A stretch of 64,000 bases of DNA from Cystobacter fuscus (GCF_002305875.1 NZ_CP022098.1:7812001-7876000), one strand, 5' to 3'. Counted from the stretch's first letter, positions 39,887 through 49,235 are shown. Numbers and translations are program-made. The notes: generated by a model not told the origin, from the sequence alone.

Positions 39887-40792
39887 TCACGCCTTGGGAG
39901 TCTCCTGCTGCGTCGGCTCCGCCGGCTTCGCGGGCGACACGAGCGAATCCAGCCGGCTCGTCAGCCGATCCAGCTCGCGGTTGATCGCGCTCACCTGGGA
40001 CTGGCTCGCCACCCCGCCCACCACCTGGATCATCTGGCTGCGCAGCCCGGTCAGGCGCTGACGCACCTCACCGCCCACCCAGCTCGCCTGCTTCTCCAGC
40101 TTCTGCACGGTGGGGTTGGTGCGCAGATCGTTCACGTTCAGCATCCCCAGCACCTCGCGGCGCGACTCCCGGCCGATCGACGCCAGCGTCTGCAGCGCCT
40201 TCTGCGCATCCGCCTCGATCTGCCCCAACTGCTTCTGGGCCTGCTCCAGGCGCCCCTTCACGAAGGACGCCACCTGGCCCGCGGCCTCGGCCACCGCCGT
40301 CTCGGCCTTGACCGCCTCGGCCTTGGCCGCCTCGGCCGCCTTGCCCGCGGCCGCCTCCGCCTTGCCCGCGGCCTCGGCCACCGTCTGGGCCGCCTTCTGC
40401 GCCACGGCCTCCACCTTCTCCGCCGCCTTCTGCGCCACGGCCTCCACCTTCTCCGCCGCCTTCTGCGTCACGGCCTCCGCCTTCTCGACGGCCTTCTGCG
40501 CCGCGGCCTCCACCCGGCCCGCGGCCGTCTGCGCCGCGCTCTCCGCCTTCTCCGCCACCGTCTCGGCCGCCGCCTGCGCCGCGTTCTCCACCACCACGGC
40601 CGCCGTCTGCGCCGCGGCCTCCGCCGCACCGGCCGTCTCACTCACCGTCTGGGCTACCTCACTCGCCGTCTCGGCCACCGTCTGCGCCGCGGCCTCCACC
40701 TTCTCCTCCACGGCATTCACTTCCTGTGCGGGCTCGCCGGCCTGGGGAGCGTGCGACTGATGGGATTTCGAGTGCTTGTGGTGCTTCGCCAT
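39887..40792 (-). CDS. Alanine-rich 11-residue-repeat (LEA/phasin-like) protein
   Basis: 301 residues, ATG start with GGAGG about 10 bp upstream; function unknown. A His/Lys/Ser-rich N-terminus (MAKHHKHSKSHQSH) precedes about 14 consecutive 11-residue units (residues 28-181) in unbroken register, for example VEAVAQKAAEK; a more ordinary helical region (182-280) and a Pro/Glu/Thr-rich tail follow. No signal peptide or membrane segment is seen. Eleven-residue amphipathic repeats occur in group 3 LEA proteins and in lipid- or granule-surface proteins, and phasin-like proteins have similar Ala/Lys/Glu composition, so roles in desiccation or spore protection or granule coating are possible. It is divergent from the peptidase gene to its right and convergent with nothing; the PKS operon lies downstream in the same direction, separated by a hairpin. 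Confidence 0.8.
   Translation of the reverse strand: MAKHHKHSKSHQSHAPQAGEPAQEVNAVEEKVEAAAQTVAETASEVAQTVSETAGAAEAAAQTAAVVVENAAQAAAETVAEKAESAAQTAAGRVEAAAQKAVEKAEAVTQKAAEKVEAVAQKAAEKVEAVAQKAAQTVAEAAGKAEAAAGKAAEAAKAEAVKAETAVAEAAGQVASFVKGRLEQAQKQLGQIEADAQKALQTLASIGRESRREVLGMLNVNDLRTNPTVQKLEKQASWVGGEVRQRLTGLRSQMIQVVGGVASQSQVSAINRELDRLTSRLDSLVSPAKPAEPTQQETPKA
40391..40489. repeat. 33-bp tandem repeat, about three copies
   Basis: Copies at 40391-40423 and 40424-40456 look identical; a third at 40457-40489 differs at several bases. Each encodes one 11-residue unit of the alanine-rich repeat protein. Recent slippage or unequal crossover is the simplest explanation. Confidence 0.8.
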
Positions 40793-40957
40793 GTGTTTGA
40801 AACCTCCGCGAGGGTAAGTACCCCAGTGCTAACGCGTCGCGTCAGGGCCGTCAACCCCCCATGACGCGATGAGACGAGAGTCAGGTGGTTTCCGACACCA
40901 GCGGGCCGGCGTGTTAGCTCTGGTGCCTCCTCTCCCACCCCTCCGGAGACCCCATCC
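40793..40957. promoter_or_regulatory. Divergent promoter region
   Basis: 165 bp between the start of the leftward repeat-protein gene and the rightward M3 peptidase gene, so it must hold both promoters. Ribosome sites are visible (GGAGG for the left gene; GGAG nine bases before the right ATG). No clear sigma-70 boxes were found. Confidence 0.4.
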
Positions 40958-43177
40958 ATGCGTCAGCTCTTCCTCACCGGCGCGGGCATCCTGGTGCTCG
41001 CCTCCGTCGCCTGCACGACGACATCCCACGAGGGGCGTGGGGCCGACCCCACCGTTCCCGCAACCCCCCCATCGCCCACCATGTCTCCTTCCTCGGAAAC
41101 GACGTCGCCCAAGACGAACCCGCTGTTGGATCACTGGTCCGGCCCCTATGGGGGCGTGCCGGCGTTCGATCAAATTCGCATCGAGCACTTCCGGCCCGCG
41201 CTGGAGACCTCGATGAACGAGTACCGCCGTGAGATCGCCGACCTGGCGAACGAGCCGGCGGCGCCGACCTTCGAGAACACGATCGCCGCGTTCGAGCGGC
41301 TCGGGCAGCGCTTCGAGGAGGTGAGCACCCTCTATGGCATCTGGAGCACGTCGCTCAACGGGCCGGAGTTCCAGGCCATCGAGCGGGAGATGGCGCCCCG
41401 GCTCGCGGCGCTCTCCGACGAGGTCATCCAGAACGAGCGGCTGTTCCAGCGCATCGCGGCCGTCTACGAGTCGCCCGAGAAGGCGAAGCTGACGCCCGAG
41501 CAGCAGCGCCTGGTGTGGCACCACTACACGCGCTTCGTGCGCTCGGGGGCCCGGCTCGACGCGGAGAAGAAGAAGCAGTTGTCGGCGCTCAACCAGCGCC
41601 TCGCCTCGCTCTACACGAACTTCGGTCAGAACGTGCTGGCCGACGAGGAGGGCTACGCCGTGGTGCTCGAATCGGAGGCCGAGCTCGACGGCCTGCCCGA
41701 CTCGGTGCGCGCGGGCGCGGCGGCGGCCGCCGCATCGCGGGGGCTCGTGGGCAAGTGGGCCATCACCAACACGCGCTCGTCCATGGAGCCCTTCCTGACG
41801 TACTCGCGCCGCCGGGAGCTGCGCGAGAAGGTCTGGCGCAACTACATCAACCGGGGCGACAACGGGGACACGCACGACAACAACGCGATCATCTCCGAGA
41901 TCCTCCAGCTGCGCGCCGAGCGGGCCGGGCTGCTGGGCTACGCCACCCATGCGCACTGGCGGCTGGAGAACACCATGGCCCGCACGCCCGAGCGCGCCAT
42001 GGCGTTGATGGAGGCCGTGTGGAAGCCCGCCGTCGCGCGCGTGCGCCAGGAGGTCGCCGACATGCAGGCGCTCGCCACGAAGGAGGGCGACAAGATCACC
42101 ATCGAGCCCTGGGACTACCGCTACTACGCCGAGAAGGTGCGCAAGGCGAAGTACGACCTGGACCAGAACGAGGTGAAGCCCTACCTGCAGTTGGAGAAGC
42201 TGCGCGAGGCGATGTTCTGGGTGGCCGGGGAGCTGTTCGGCTTCACCTTCACCCCGGTGAACGACGTGCCCGTGTATCACCCGGACGTGCGCGTCTGGGA
42301 GGTGAAGGACAAGGCCCAGGGCAAGCACGTGGGCCTGTGGTACTTCGATCCCTATGCCCGGCCGGGAAAGCGCTCCGGGGCGTGGATGAACGCCTATCGC
42401 TCGCAGGAGCGCTTCCGGGGGGAGATCACCACCCTCGTCTCCAACAACGCCAACTTCGTGAAGGGCCAGCCGGGCAAGCCCGTCCTCATCAGCTGGAGCG
42501 ACGCGGAGACGCTGTTCCACGAGTTCGGCCATGCGCTGCACGGCCTGAGCTCCGACGTGAACTACCCCGCGCTGTCGGGCACCAACGTGGTGCGTGACTA
42601 CGTGGAGTTCCCCTCGCAGTTGCTCGAGCACTGGCTGGACACGCCCGAGGTGCTCAACACCTACGCCCTGCACTACCAGACGGGCAAGCCCATCCCCTCC
42701 GAGCTCGTCGCGAAGATCGCCAAGGCGGCCACCTTCAACCAGGGCTTCGCCACGGTGGAGTACCTGTCGAGCGCGCTCGTGGACATGAAGCTGCACCTGG
42801 CGGGCACGAAGAAGATCGATCCGGACGCGTTCGAGCGCGACACGCTCCAGGGGCTCGGGATGCCCAGGGAGATCGTCATGCGCCACCGCACGCCCCAGTT
42901 CGGCCACGTCTTCGCGGGGGATGGCTACTCGGCGGGCTACTACAGCTACCTCTGGTCGGACACGCTCACCGCCGATGCCTTCGAGACCTTCACCGAGGCC
43001 AAGGGCCCCTACGATCGGGACGTGGCCAGCCGGCTGAAGAAGCATGTCTTCTCGGTGGGCAACACGGTGGACCCGGCCGAGGGCTACCGCTCCTTCCGCG
43101 GCAAGGACGCGGGCATCGACGCGCTGATGCGCAAGCGTGGCTTCCCCGTGCCGGCGGCGCCCAAGAAGAAGAACTGA
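40958..43177 (+). CDS. M3-family metallopeptidase (peptidyl-dipeptidase Dcp type), lipoprotein
   Basis: 739 residues. Zinc peptidase that cleaves oligopeptides, probably in the periplasm. The N-terminus is a lipoprotein-like signal ending LASVAC (Cys19), followed by a Thr/Pro/Ser-rich linker (to ~52). The M3 catalytic motif HEFGHALH sits at about 521-528, and the C-terminal M3 features (GYSAGYYSYLWSD, about 660-672) are present. Length fits Dcp/oligopeptidase A once the linker is allowed for. A histidine kinase gene starts 18 bp after its stop, so they may be co-transcribed. Confidence 0.93.
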   Translation: MRQLFLTGAGILVLASVACTTTSHEGRGADPTVPATPPSPTMSPSSETTSPKTNPLLDHWSGPYGGVPAFDQIRIEHFRPALETSMNEYRREIADLANEPAAPTFENTIAAFERLGQRFEEVSTLYGIWSTSLNGPEFQAIEREMAPRLAALSDEVIQNERLFQRIAAVYESPEKAKLTPEQQRLVWHHYTRFVRSGARLDAEKKKQLSALNQRLASLYTNFGQNVLADEEGYAVVLESEAELDGLPDSVRAGAAAAAASRGLVGKWAITNTRSSMEPFLTYSRRRELREKVWRNYINRGDNGDTHDNNAIISEILQLRAERAGLLGYATHAHWRLENTMARTPERAMALMEAVWKPAVARVRQEVADMQALATKEGDKITIEPWDYRYYAEKVRKAKYDLDQNEVKPYLQLEKLREAMFWVAGELFGFTFTPVNDVPVYHPDVRVWEVKDKAQGKHVGLWYFDPYARPGKRSGAWMNAYRSQERFRGEITTLVSNNANFVKGQPGKPVLISWSDAETLFHEFGHALHGLSSDVNYPALSGTNVVRDYVEFPSQLLEHWLDTPEVLNTYALHYQTGKPIPSELVAKIAKAATFNQGFATVEYLSSALVDMKLHLAGTKKIDPDAFERDTLQGLGMPREIVMRHRTPQFGHVFAGDGYSAGYYSYLWSDTLTADAFETFTEAKGPYDRDVASRLKKHVFSVGNTVDPAEGYRSFRGKDAGIDALMRKRGFPVPAAPKKKN

Positions 43178-43195
43178 GGACCGTTCCGCCTCCGC

Positions 43196-45046
43196 ATGCT
43201 GCGCCGGCTCCTCCCCACCCTCGCCGCCCTCGTCTGTGGCCTGCTGGCCCTCTTCTGGGGGCTGGTGAGCCTGCAGCGGATCTTCACCCAGGAGCGGGAG
43301 GATGCCCGGGCCCAGCTGCGCACCAGCCGCGAGGCCCTCGAGGAGTATGCCACCCAGGGCCTGCGCCACCGGCTCGCCCAGCGGTTGGAGCACGAGCTGC
43401 CCGCCCTGCATGCCGCCATGGGCAATCCCCTCGCCCCCGGCGAGGGCTACTACCTGCGCTTCCGCGGGCAGCAGTTCCTGCCCCGTGCCACCCACTCGGC
43501 CCCCGGCACGGACACGCCCGCCCGGCGTAATTACCGCGCGCTCGTCCACGCGCTCACCCCGGGCCCCCTGCCCGAGCCCTGGCGCGAGCGGCTGACACGG
43601 CTGCGGGACGTGGAGGCGACACTCGAGCGGAAGCAGAGCCCGCGCGCCAACGCGCTCGTCGAGGAGCTGCTGCGCCATCACGCGGAGCACCCGCTGCCCG
43701 CCGAGCAGGAGCTGCCCTTCGTGCTGCTGCTGATCGAGCGGCTCCAGCGGGGAGCGGACACCCCTCCCCTGGTCCGCGCGCTCCTGCGCGAGGGGCTCCC
43801 CGAGGACTTCGGTGGCATCCAACGCTCCGCGGGTCTCCAGCGGGACCTGCTGCGCGAGCGCGAGCGCTTCACCTCGCCCGACTTCGCCTTCCTGCTCGTG
43901 CGCACCGTGAAGGTGAGCACCGCCCTGGGCGAGCCCACCGACGACTTCCTGGCCCGCGCGCGCGAGGCCGACGCAGGCCTCATCATCCTCCCCGAGGGAC
44001 TCACCGGCCCCACGCTCCTGGGCGAGCGCTGGTACGTGGAGCCCACCCTCCTGCCCCAGCAACAGGACGTGGTCGTGCGTGGCATCGCCGTGGAGCTCGA
44101 GCCGCTGCTCGACGAGCTGGCCACGGAGCTGCGTGCGCGGGGCCACTTCGGCCCGGATGGACGGGTCAGGCTCCAGTCCTCGGACTGGGTGCTGCCCCTG
44201 GACACCCTGCGGCTGGAGGTGTCCGTGCCCCAGTGGCGCGCGGCCGAGGAGGCCATCGAGCAACGCCATGGGCTCAAGACGCTGCTGGTGGCCACCTGCG
44301 GCTCGCTCGCGGTGGCCATCGGGGTGCTCGCCGTGGTGGCCCAGCGCGGGCGCTACCGCTACGTGGAGCTCAAGAGCGACTTCGTGGCCACCGTCTCCCA
44401 TGAGCTGCGCACCCCGCTGGCCTCCATCCGCCTGCTGGCCGAGACGCTCGAGCGCAAGCTCGCCCAGGCCCCGCCCGATACGCGCGCCTACCCCGAGCGC
44501 ATCCTCCAGGCCGCCGACGGCCTGAGCTTCCTCGTGGAGAACATCCTGTCGTTCAACCGCATCGACAAGGGGCGCTGGCGGCCCCGGATCACCCTCGTGA
44601 CGATGGAGGAGCTCGTCGGCATGCTCCGCGCGGACTTGAGGGACTCCGTGTCGGTCCCCGTCCGGCTCACCGCGGACGTGGGCGAGGCCCAGATCGAGGC
44701 GGACCCCTCGCTCATCCGCCTGCTGCTGGCCAACCTCGCGCGCAACGCCTGCGCCTACAACCGCCGCACCCCGGTGGAGTTGACCCTGAGCGCCTACCCT
44801 TCCGGGCACAACGGCTGCGTGGTGATGTTCTCCGACAATGGCATCGGCATTCCCCCGAGCGAGTGGGAGAACGTCTTCCGCGACTTCCACCGGTTGGAGT
44901 CCAACGGTCCCGAGGTGCATGGCAGTGGCCTCGGGCTCGCGCTGTGCCGCAAGATCATGCTCCTGCACGGAGGCCGCATCACCGTGGAGAACTCCAGCCC
45001 CGAGGGCACGACGTTCTGTCTGCTCTTCCCCGAGACGCGAGAATGA
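43196..45046 (+). CDS. Membrane sensor histidine kinase
   Basis: 616 residues. Membrane segment at about 8-26, a roughly 330-residue extracytoplasmic sensor of no family I recognise, second membrane segment at about 361-382, then HisKA (VSHELRTPLAS, His ~402) and HATPase (N-box LLANLARNACAYN; G1 SDNGIGIP; G2 GSGLGLAL). All catalytic boxes look intact. Its stop overlaps the start of the response regulator gene (ATGA), so the two form a coupled pair. The signal is unknown; the long acidic/Arg-rich sensor is not a PAS or HAMP domain by eye. Confidence 0.93.
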   Translation: MLRRLLPTLAALVCGLLALFWGLVSLQRIFTQEREDARAQLRTSREALEEYATQGLRHRLAQRLEHELPALHAAMGNPLAPGEGYYLRFRGQQFLPRATHSAPGTDTPARRNYRALVHALTPGPLPEPWRERLTRLRDVEATLERKQSPRANALVEELLRHHAEHPLPAEQELPFVLLLIERLQRGADTPPLVRALLREGLPEDFGGIQRSAGLQRDLLRERERFTSPDFAFLLVRTVKVSTALGEPTDDFLARAREADAGLIILPEGLTGPTLLGERWYVEPTLLPQQQDVVVRGIAVELEPLLDELATELRARGHFGPDGRVRLQSSDWVLPLDTLRLEVSVPQWRAAEEAIEQRHGLKTLLVATCGSLAVAIGVLAVVAQRGRYRYVELKSDFVATVSHELRTPLASIRLLAETLERKLAQAPPDTRAYPERILQAADGLSFLVENILSFNRIDKGRWRPRITLVTMEELVGMLRADLRDSVSVPVRLTADVGEAQIEADPSLIRLLLANLARNACAYNRRTPVELTLSAYPSGHNGCVVMFSDNGIGIPPSEWENVFRDFHRLESNGPEVHGSGLGLALCRKIMLLHGGRITVENSSPEGTTFCLLFPETRE

Positions 45047-45741
45047 AACCCCCTTCCGTGCTCATCGTCGAGGACGACGCGAACCTGCGGCTTGGCCTGT
45101 GTGACAACCTCCGGGACGAGGGCTACGAGGTGGTGGTGGCCACGAGCGCCCGCGAGGCCGAGCCGCTGCTGAGCGCGCGCTCCTTCGAACTCGTCCTGCT
45201 CGACGTCATGCTCCCGGGCGAGGACGGCTATGCCTTCTGCCGGCGCCTGCGCGCGAACGGGGTGAGCACCCCGGTGATGATGCTGACGGCGCGCTCGCTG
45301 GAGGACGACATCGTGCGGGGCTTCGAGGTGGGTGCCCAGGACTACCTCACCAAGCCCTACCGCCTGCGCGAGCTGCTCGCGCGCGTGGGCGCCCTGGTGC
45401 GGCGCTCCGGCGGCGAGCCTCCCCAGGTCCTCTCCTTCGCGGGCTTCCACCTGGACCTGGGCAAGCGCTCGCTGCGCCGCGCGGAGGGCGGGGAGATCGA
45501 GCTGACGCGCACCGAGTTCGATCTGCTCGCCTTCCTGCTCAAGCACCGCGATCGGGCGCTCACCCGGACGGAGATCCTCGATGCCGTGTGGGGCGACGTC
45601 GTGGTGGACCCGCGCACCGTGGACAACTTCGTCTCCAGCCTGAAGAAGAAGCTCGGCTGGACGAGCACCTCCGCCTTCACCATCCACACCCTCCGGGGAG
45701 TGGGCTACCGGCTGGAGCTGGAAACCATGACGAAACCATGA
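45043..45741 (+). CDS. OmpR/PhoB-family response regulator
   Basis: 232 residues. Receiver domain with the acidic pair EDD near residue 10, phosphoacceptor Asp in LLDVMLPGEDG (~53), and Lys in TKPY (~103); a winged-helix DNA-binding domain follows (LTRTEFDLLAFLL to GVGYRLE). The ATG at 45043 is chosen because it overlaps the kinase stop and gives the usual length; the frame is open further upstream but only inside the kinase gene. It should be phosphorylated by the kinase encoded just before it. An 11-bp direct repeat (GAAACCATGAC) lies across the stop codon. Confidence 0.95.
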   Translation: MKPPSVLIVEDDANLRLGLCDNLRDEGYEVVVATSAREAEPLLSARSFELVLLDVMLPGEDGYAFCRRLRANGVSTPVMMLTARSLEDDIVRGFEVGAQDYLTKPYRLRELLARVGALVRRSGGEPPQVLSFAGFHLDLGKRSLRRAEGGEIELTRTEFDLLAFLLKHRDRALTRTEILDAVWGDVVVDPRTVDNFVSSLKKKLGWTSTSAFTIHTLRGVGYRLELETMTKP

Positions 45742-45819
45742 CGAAGACATGGACGGCCCAAGGCCACGCCGTCCGCGCGACTCCGTAGGTTGTGAGGTGT
45801 CAGCCACGGAGGGCGTCAC

Positions 45820-46590
45820 ATGTTCCAGTCGGTCATCCAGCAGTCGGCAGCGGGCAGGGGTCGGTTCGGCACGGGCATCTGGGTTTCCCTGTTGGTGCAC
45901 GCGGGAGTGCTCGGCGGCGCGCTGCTCCTGTCGAAAGCCAACCACGAGGCCGCTCCCCCGAAGGAGCCGGACGTCTTGATCTTTCAACACCACCCCTCGG
46001 GCCCACCGCGGCCACAGACGGCTTCCCCTCGACCCGAGCAGAAGTCCGCCTCGCCCAAGGTGGCCGACAAGAAGCCCCCGACGCCCCGGAAGACGTTGCG
46101 CCAGCCCACGCTCATCCCACCCCCTCCCCCGCTCGAGCCGCAGCCGGTGGAGCCCGAGCCGGCGGAGCCCACGCCCTCGGACGCGGAAGCGAGCAGCGAG
46201 CCCACGGCTTCGCCCCTGGGAAGCGCCATCGGCGAGGTGATTGGGGACACCGCGTGCCGGAATTGCCCCGTGGGGCCCGCGAACCAGGGCACGGGCGAGG
46301 AAGTGATTCCCTTCGGCGCCGGCATGACGCCCCCGCAACTGCTCTCCGAGGGCGTGCCCGTGCGCTACACGTCCGATGCGCTCCAGGCGGGGGTGCGTGG
46401 GCTGCTCATCGCCAAGTGCATCATCACCAGTAACGGACAGGTGGACGACTGCCACGTCATCAAGGGCCTGCCCTTCATGGATCAGGCGGTACTCGAGTCG
46501 CTCGAGAGCCGCCGCTACCGCCCGGTGACCTTCCAGGGCAAGCCGGTCAACGCGCTCTACACCTTCAACGTGAAGCTCCAGATGCAGTAG
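45820..46590 (+). CDS. TonB-family energy transducer
   Basis: 256 residues. One N-terminal membrane helix (about 20-40), a long Pro/Glu/Lys-rich periplasm-spanning region (about 45-130), a short Cys-containing stretch (CRNCP, ~147-151), then a TonB C-terminal domain (about 185-256: GLLIAKCIITSNGQVDDC... and YRPVTFQGKPV). Such proteins pass proton-motive force to outer-membrane receptors. No ExbB/ExbD or receptor gene is adjacent in the window, so its partner is unknown. It stands alone, converging on the next gene. Confidence 0.85.
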   Translation: MFQSVIQQSAAGRGRFGTGIWVSLLVHAGVLGGALLLSKANHEAAPPKEPDVLIFQHHPSGPPRPQTASPRPEQKSASPKVADKKPPTPRKTLRQPTLIPPPPPLEPQPVEPEPAEPTPSDAEASSEPTASPLGSAIGEVIGDTACRNCPVGPANQGTGEEVIPFGAGMTPPQLLSEGVPVRYTSDALQAGVRGLLIAKCIITSNGQVDDCHVIKGLPFMDQAVLESLESRRYRPVTFQGKPVNALYTFNVKLQMQ

Positions 46591-46606
46591 TCCCCGAGGC
46601 CTGGCC

Positions 46607-47092
46607 CTACGGGGGGCCCTTGTCGGCCCGCGACCCTTGCTTCGCATCCGCCATGGTGGGCCCCACGGCCTGCGCCGGGTCCACCGTCACCGGGACGGAG
46701 ACGACGCGCTGGTTGCCCGCGAAGTCCGCGGCGCGCAGGTACAGGGAATGGCCGCCGCCCTTCACGGCGGAGAGATCGTGACGACCCTTGTAGGTCATCG
46801 TCTCCTTCTCCAGCTTCAGCGGCGTCCAGACCCCCAAGGAGGAGTCGAGCTGGTACTCCACCCGGCGCACCCCCGCGCCCGTGGGGCCATCATTCGCCTG
46901 GACGGCGATCTCCAGGTACCCCTGGAGCGCATCACCCGTGGGATGGAGGACCGTGACATTCGGTGCCGAGGAGTACAGACCCAGCATGGCGGCCAGGAGG
47001 TGTGCGCCGACCACGCACAGAACACCCATCGACGGGGCCCACGTCGTCCAGACGGCCGGCCTGACATGACTGTGCTTGGAGGTGGTTGCCAT
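46607..47092 (-). CDS. Membrane-anchored Ig-like domain protein
   Basis: 161 residues from the ATG at 47092, which has GGGGAAGGG just upstream; a TTG four codons earlier is less likely. One membrane helix (about 18-38), then a single beta-rich domain resembling bacterial Ig-like or fibronectin-like modules (VRRVEYQLDSSLGVWTPL; LYLRAADFAGNQ), then a short charged tail. No catalytic motif. It probably sits outside the inner membrane; its role is unknown. It converges with the TonB-like gene, 16 bp between stops. Confidence 0.65.
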   Translation of the reverse strand: MATTSKHSHVRPAVWTTWAPSMGVLCVVGAHLLAAMLGLYSSAPNVTVLHPTGDALQGYLEIAVQANDGPTGAGVRRVEYQLDSSLGVWTPLKLEKETMTYKGRHDLSAVKGGGHSLYLRAADFAGNQRVVSVPVTVDPAQAVGPTMADAKQGSRADKGPP

Positions 47093-47463
47093 GCCCTTCC
47101 CCAAAGCCAGAAGCGTGCCGGACCCGGTTCGCCCGCGCCCTCGTGAGCGCCTCTTGCCGAGCCCCTCCTTTCTTTCGGGAAAACAGAGGGTTGCCCGGTC
47201 TGTCCGGGTTGAAGACTCCCCGCGTCAATCCACCCCCCCGGAGTCTCCCGGAGCGACGCGGAACTTCTTACCGGGACACTCCCGAACAGTCTGGAAGAAA
47301 CTCCATCATCCCCCCCGCCGGAGGCACGTTCCCGCCCCCTCGGGCCCGGGGGAGCGCGACGCGGGAGAAGCGAGGGACAGTGTGGGGTCCGAGACGGTCG
47401 AAAACCGGGGCCTTGACGGCCACTCGCGGATAAGACGTCCGGACCCCGGGAACGAGAGGACGC
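47093..47463. other. Intergenic region before modB
   Basis: 371 bp between the divergent Ig-like protein and modB genes. Open frames here are shadows of high-GC sequence without ribosome sites. No molybdate-binding-protein gene and no recognisable ModE site were found; promoters for both flanking genes must lie here. Confidence 0.5.
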
Positions 47464-48141
47464 GTGGACCCGACCGCCCTGCTGTTGAGCCTGCGCCTCG
47501 CGGGCTGGACGACGATGCTGCTGCTTCCGCTGGGGTTGCCCATCGCCTGGTGGCTCGCCCGTTCTCGGTGGCGGTGGAAGTTCCTGCTCGAGGCCCTGGT
47601 CGCGCTCCCGCTGGTGCTACCCCCCACGGTGCTCGGCTTCTACCTGCTGCGGGCCATGGGCCCCCGGGGTCCGCTGGGACCCGCCTTCGAGGCGCTCTCC
47701 GGACACCCCCTGCCCTTCAGCTTCGAGGGCCTGCTGCTCGCCTCGGTGCTCTCCAGCCTGCCCTTCTCCGTCCAGCCCTTCACGGCCGCGCTCGCGGGCG
47801 TGGATCCCCGCCTCATCGAGGCCTCGTGGTGCCTGGGCGTGTCCCGCGCGCGCACCTTCTTCCGGGTGGTACTGCCCCTGGCGGCCACGGGCATCCTCTC
47901 CGGCATGGTGCTCACGTTCGCGCACGCGCTGGGGGAGTTCGGCGTGGTGCTGATGGTGGGCGGCAACCTCCCGGGCCACACGCGCACGGCCTCCATCGCC
48001 ATCTACGACGCGGTGCAGGCGCTGGACTATGACGCGGCGGGGAGGATGTCGCTCGTGCTGCTCGTCGTGTCGTTCGTCGTGCTGGCCCTCACCCAGGGGC
48101 TGCGCCGTGGGAGGGAGGGCGCATGGACGCGGCGCTCCTGA
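47464..48141 (+). CDS. modB: Molybdate ABC transporter permease
   Basis: 225 residues, GTG start. Forms the membrane channel of the molybdate importer. Five or so hydrophobic helices and the ModB-characteristic loop ALGEFGVVLMVGGNLPGHT (about 158-176), which contacts the ATPase, are present. Its stop lies 19 bp inside the next gene (modC), so they are coupled. The periplasmic binding protein gene modA that usually precedes modB is missing from this locus. Confidence 0.92.
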   Translation: MDPTALLLSLRLAGWTTMLLLPLGLPIAWWLARSRWRWKFLLEALVALPLVLPPTVLGFYLLRAMGPRGPLGPAFEALSGHPLPFSFEGLLLASVLSSLPFSVQPFTAALAGVDPRLIEASWCLGVSRARTFFRVVLPLAATGILSGMVLTFAHALGEFGVVLMVGGNLPGHTRTASIAIYDAVQALDYDAAGRMSLVLLVVSFVVLALTQGLRRGREGAWTRRS

Positions 48142-49211
48142 TCGACTTCGAGCAGCGCTTCCAGGAAGGCCCCACCATCCAGGCCCACCTGACGCTGCCC
48201 GCCACGCCGGGCCGGGTCGCGGTGCTCTTCGGCCCCTCGGGCGCGGGGAAGACCACGGTGCTGCGCGCCCTGGCGGGGCTGGCCAGGCCCGAGCACGGCC
48301 GCATCCTCTTCCACGGGGAGACGTGGTGTGACTCGAGCGCCCGCGTCTTCCTGCCCCCCCAGGCGCGGCGCATCGGCTTTCTCTTCCAGGACTACGCGCT
48401 CTTCCCCCACCTCACCGCGGAGCAGAACGTGCAATTCGGCCTCGCGCACCTGCCCGTGGCCGAGCGCCAGGAGCGCTCGCGCGTCCTCTTCTCGCTGCTG
48501 CACCTGGAGGGACTGGAGCGCCGGGGCGCGCGCGAGCTGTCCGGAGGCCAGCAGCAACGGGTGGCCCTGGCGCGGGCGCTCGCCATCCGCCCGCGCCTGC
48601 TCTTGCTGGACGAGCCCCTGTCGGCGCTGGACGCGCCCTCGCGCGAGGGGCTCCGGGGCGAGCTGCGGCGGCTGCTGCGCGAGCTGGGCGTGCCCACCGT
48701 GGTGGTGACGCATGATCGGCTCGAGGCGCTCGCGCTGGGAGACGATCTCGTCGCCATGGAGCAGGGCCGGGTCTGCCAGGTGGGGCCGGTGGCCGACGTG
48801 TTCAACCACCCGGCCGAGCTCGCGGTGGCGCGGATGACGGGGATTGAAACCGTGCTGCCGGGCCGGGTGGTGCGGCGCGAGGCGGGGCTGGCCACGGTGG
48901 AGGTGGGCCCCCACTCCCTGCTCGCCCTGGAGTCCACGCCCGGTGGGGACGCCGTCTTCGTCTGCCTGCGCGCGGAGGACGTCACCCTCGGCCCGCCCGA
49001 GGCCACGCCCACCAGCGCGCGCAACCGGCTGGCGTGCACCGTGGTCTCGCTCGTGCCCGAGGGTGCCCTGGTGCGCGTGGCGCTCGACGCGGGCGTGCCC
49101 CTGGTGGCCCGGGTGACACGGCTGTCCCGCGAGGAGCTGGGGCTCGCCGAGGGACGCGCCGTCACCGCTTCCTTCAAGGCGCCCGCCGTGCGGCTCGTTC
49201 CCCGCCCGTGA
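48123..49211 (+). CDS. modC: Molybdate ABC transporter ATP-binding protein
   Basis: 362 residues. Walker A GPSGAGKTT (~38-46), signature LSGGQQQR (~139-146), Walker B LLLLDEPLSALD, and the switch His in VVTHDR; a C-terminal TOBE/Mop-like domain (about 250-362) is the molybdate-sensing regulatory part. Powers uptake through the ModB channel. It overlaps modB by 19 bp and converges with the next gene. Confidence 0.92.
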   Translation: MDAALLIDFEQRFQEGPTIQAHLTLPATPGRVAVLFGPSGAGKTTVLRALAGLARPEHGRILFHGETWCDSSARVFLPPQARRIGFLFQDYALFPHLTAEQNVQFGLAHLPVAERQERSRVLFSLLHLEGLERRGARELSGGQQQRVALARALAIRPRLLLLDEPLSALDAPSREGLRGELRRLLRELGVPTVVVTHDRLEALALGDDLVAMEQGRVCQVGPVADVFNHPAELAVARMTGIETVLPGRVVRREAGLATVEVGPHSLLALESTPGGDAVFVCLRAEDVTLGPPEATPTSARNRLACTVVSLVPEGALVRVALDAGVPLVARVTRLSREELGLAEGRAVTASFKAPAVRLVPRP

Positions 49212-49235
49212 GCGCCCCCCAGCGCCCGGCCACGC

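Noticed and set aside
40829-44968. Minus-strand frame of about 1379 codons opposite the peptidase and histidine kinase genes
   Set aside because: No motif; the plus strand holds complete M3 and kinase catalytic boxes.
45721-45744. Tandem direct repeat GAAACCATGAC x2 at the response regulator stop
   Set aside because: Only two short copies overlapping a coding end; no regulatory meaning can be supported.
47076-48032. Plus-strand frame overlapping the start of modB
   Set aside because: Pro/Arg-rich frame with no domain; modB in another frame has clear permease features.
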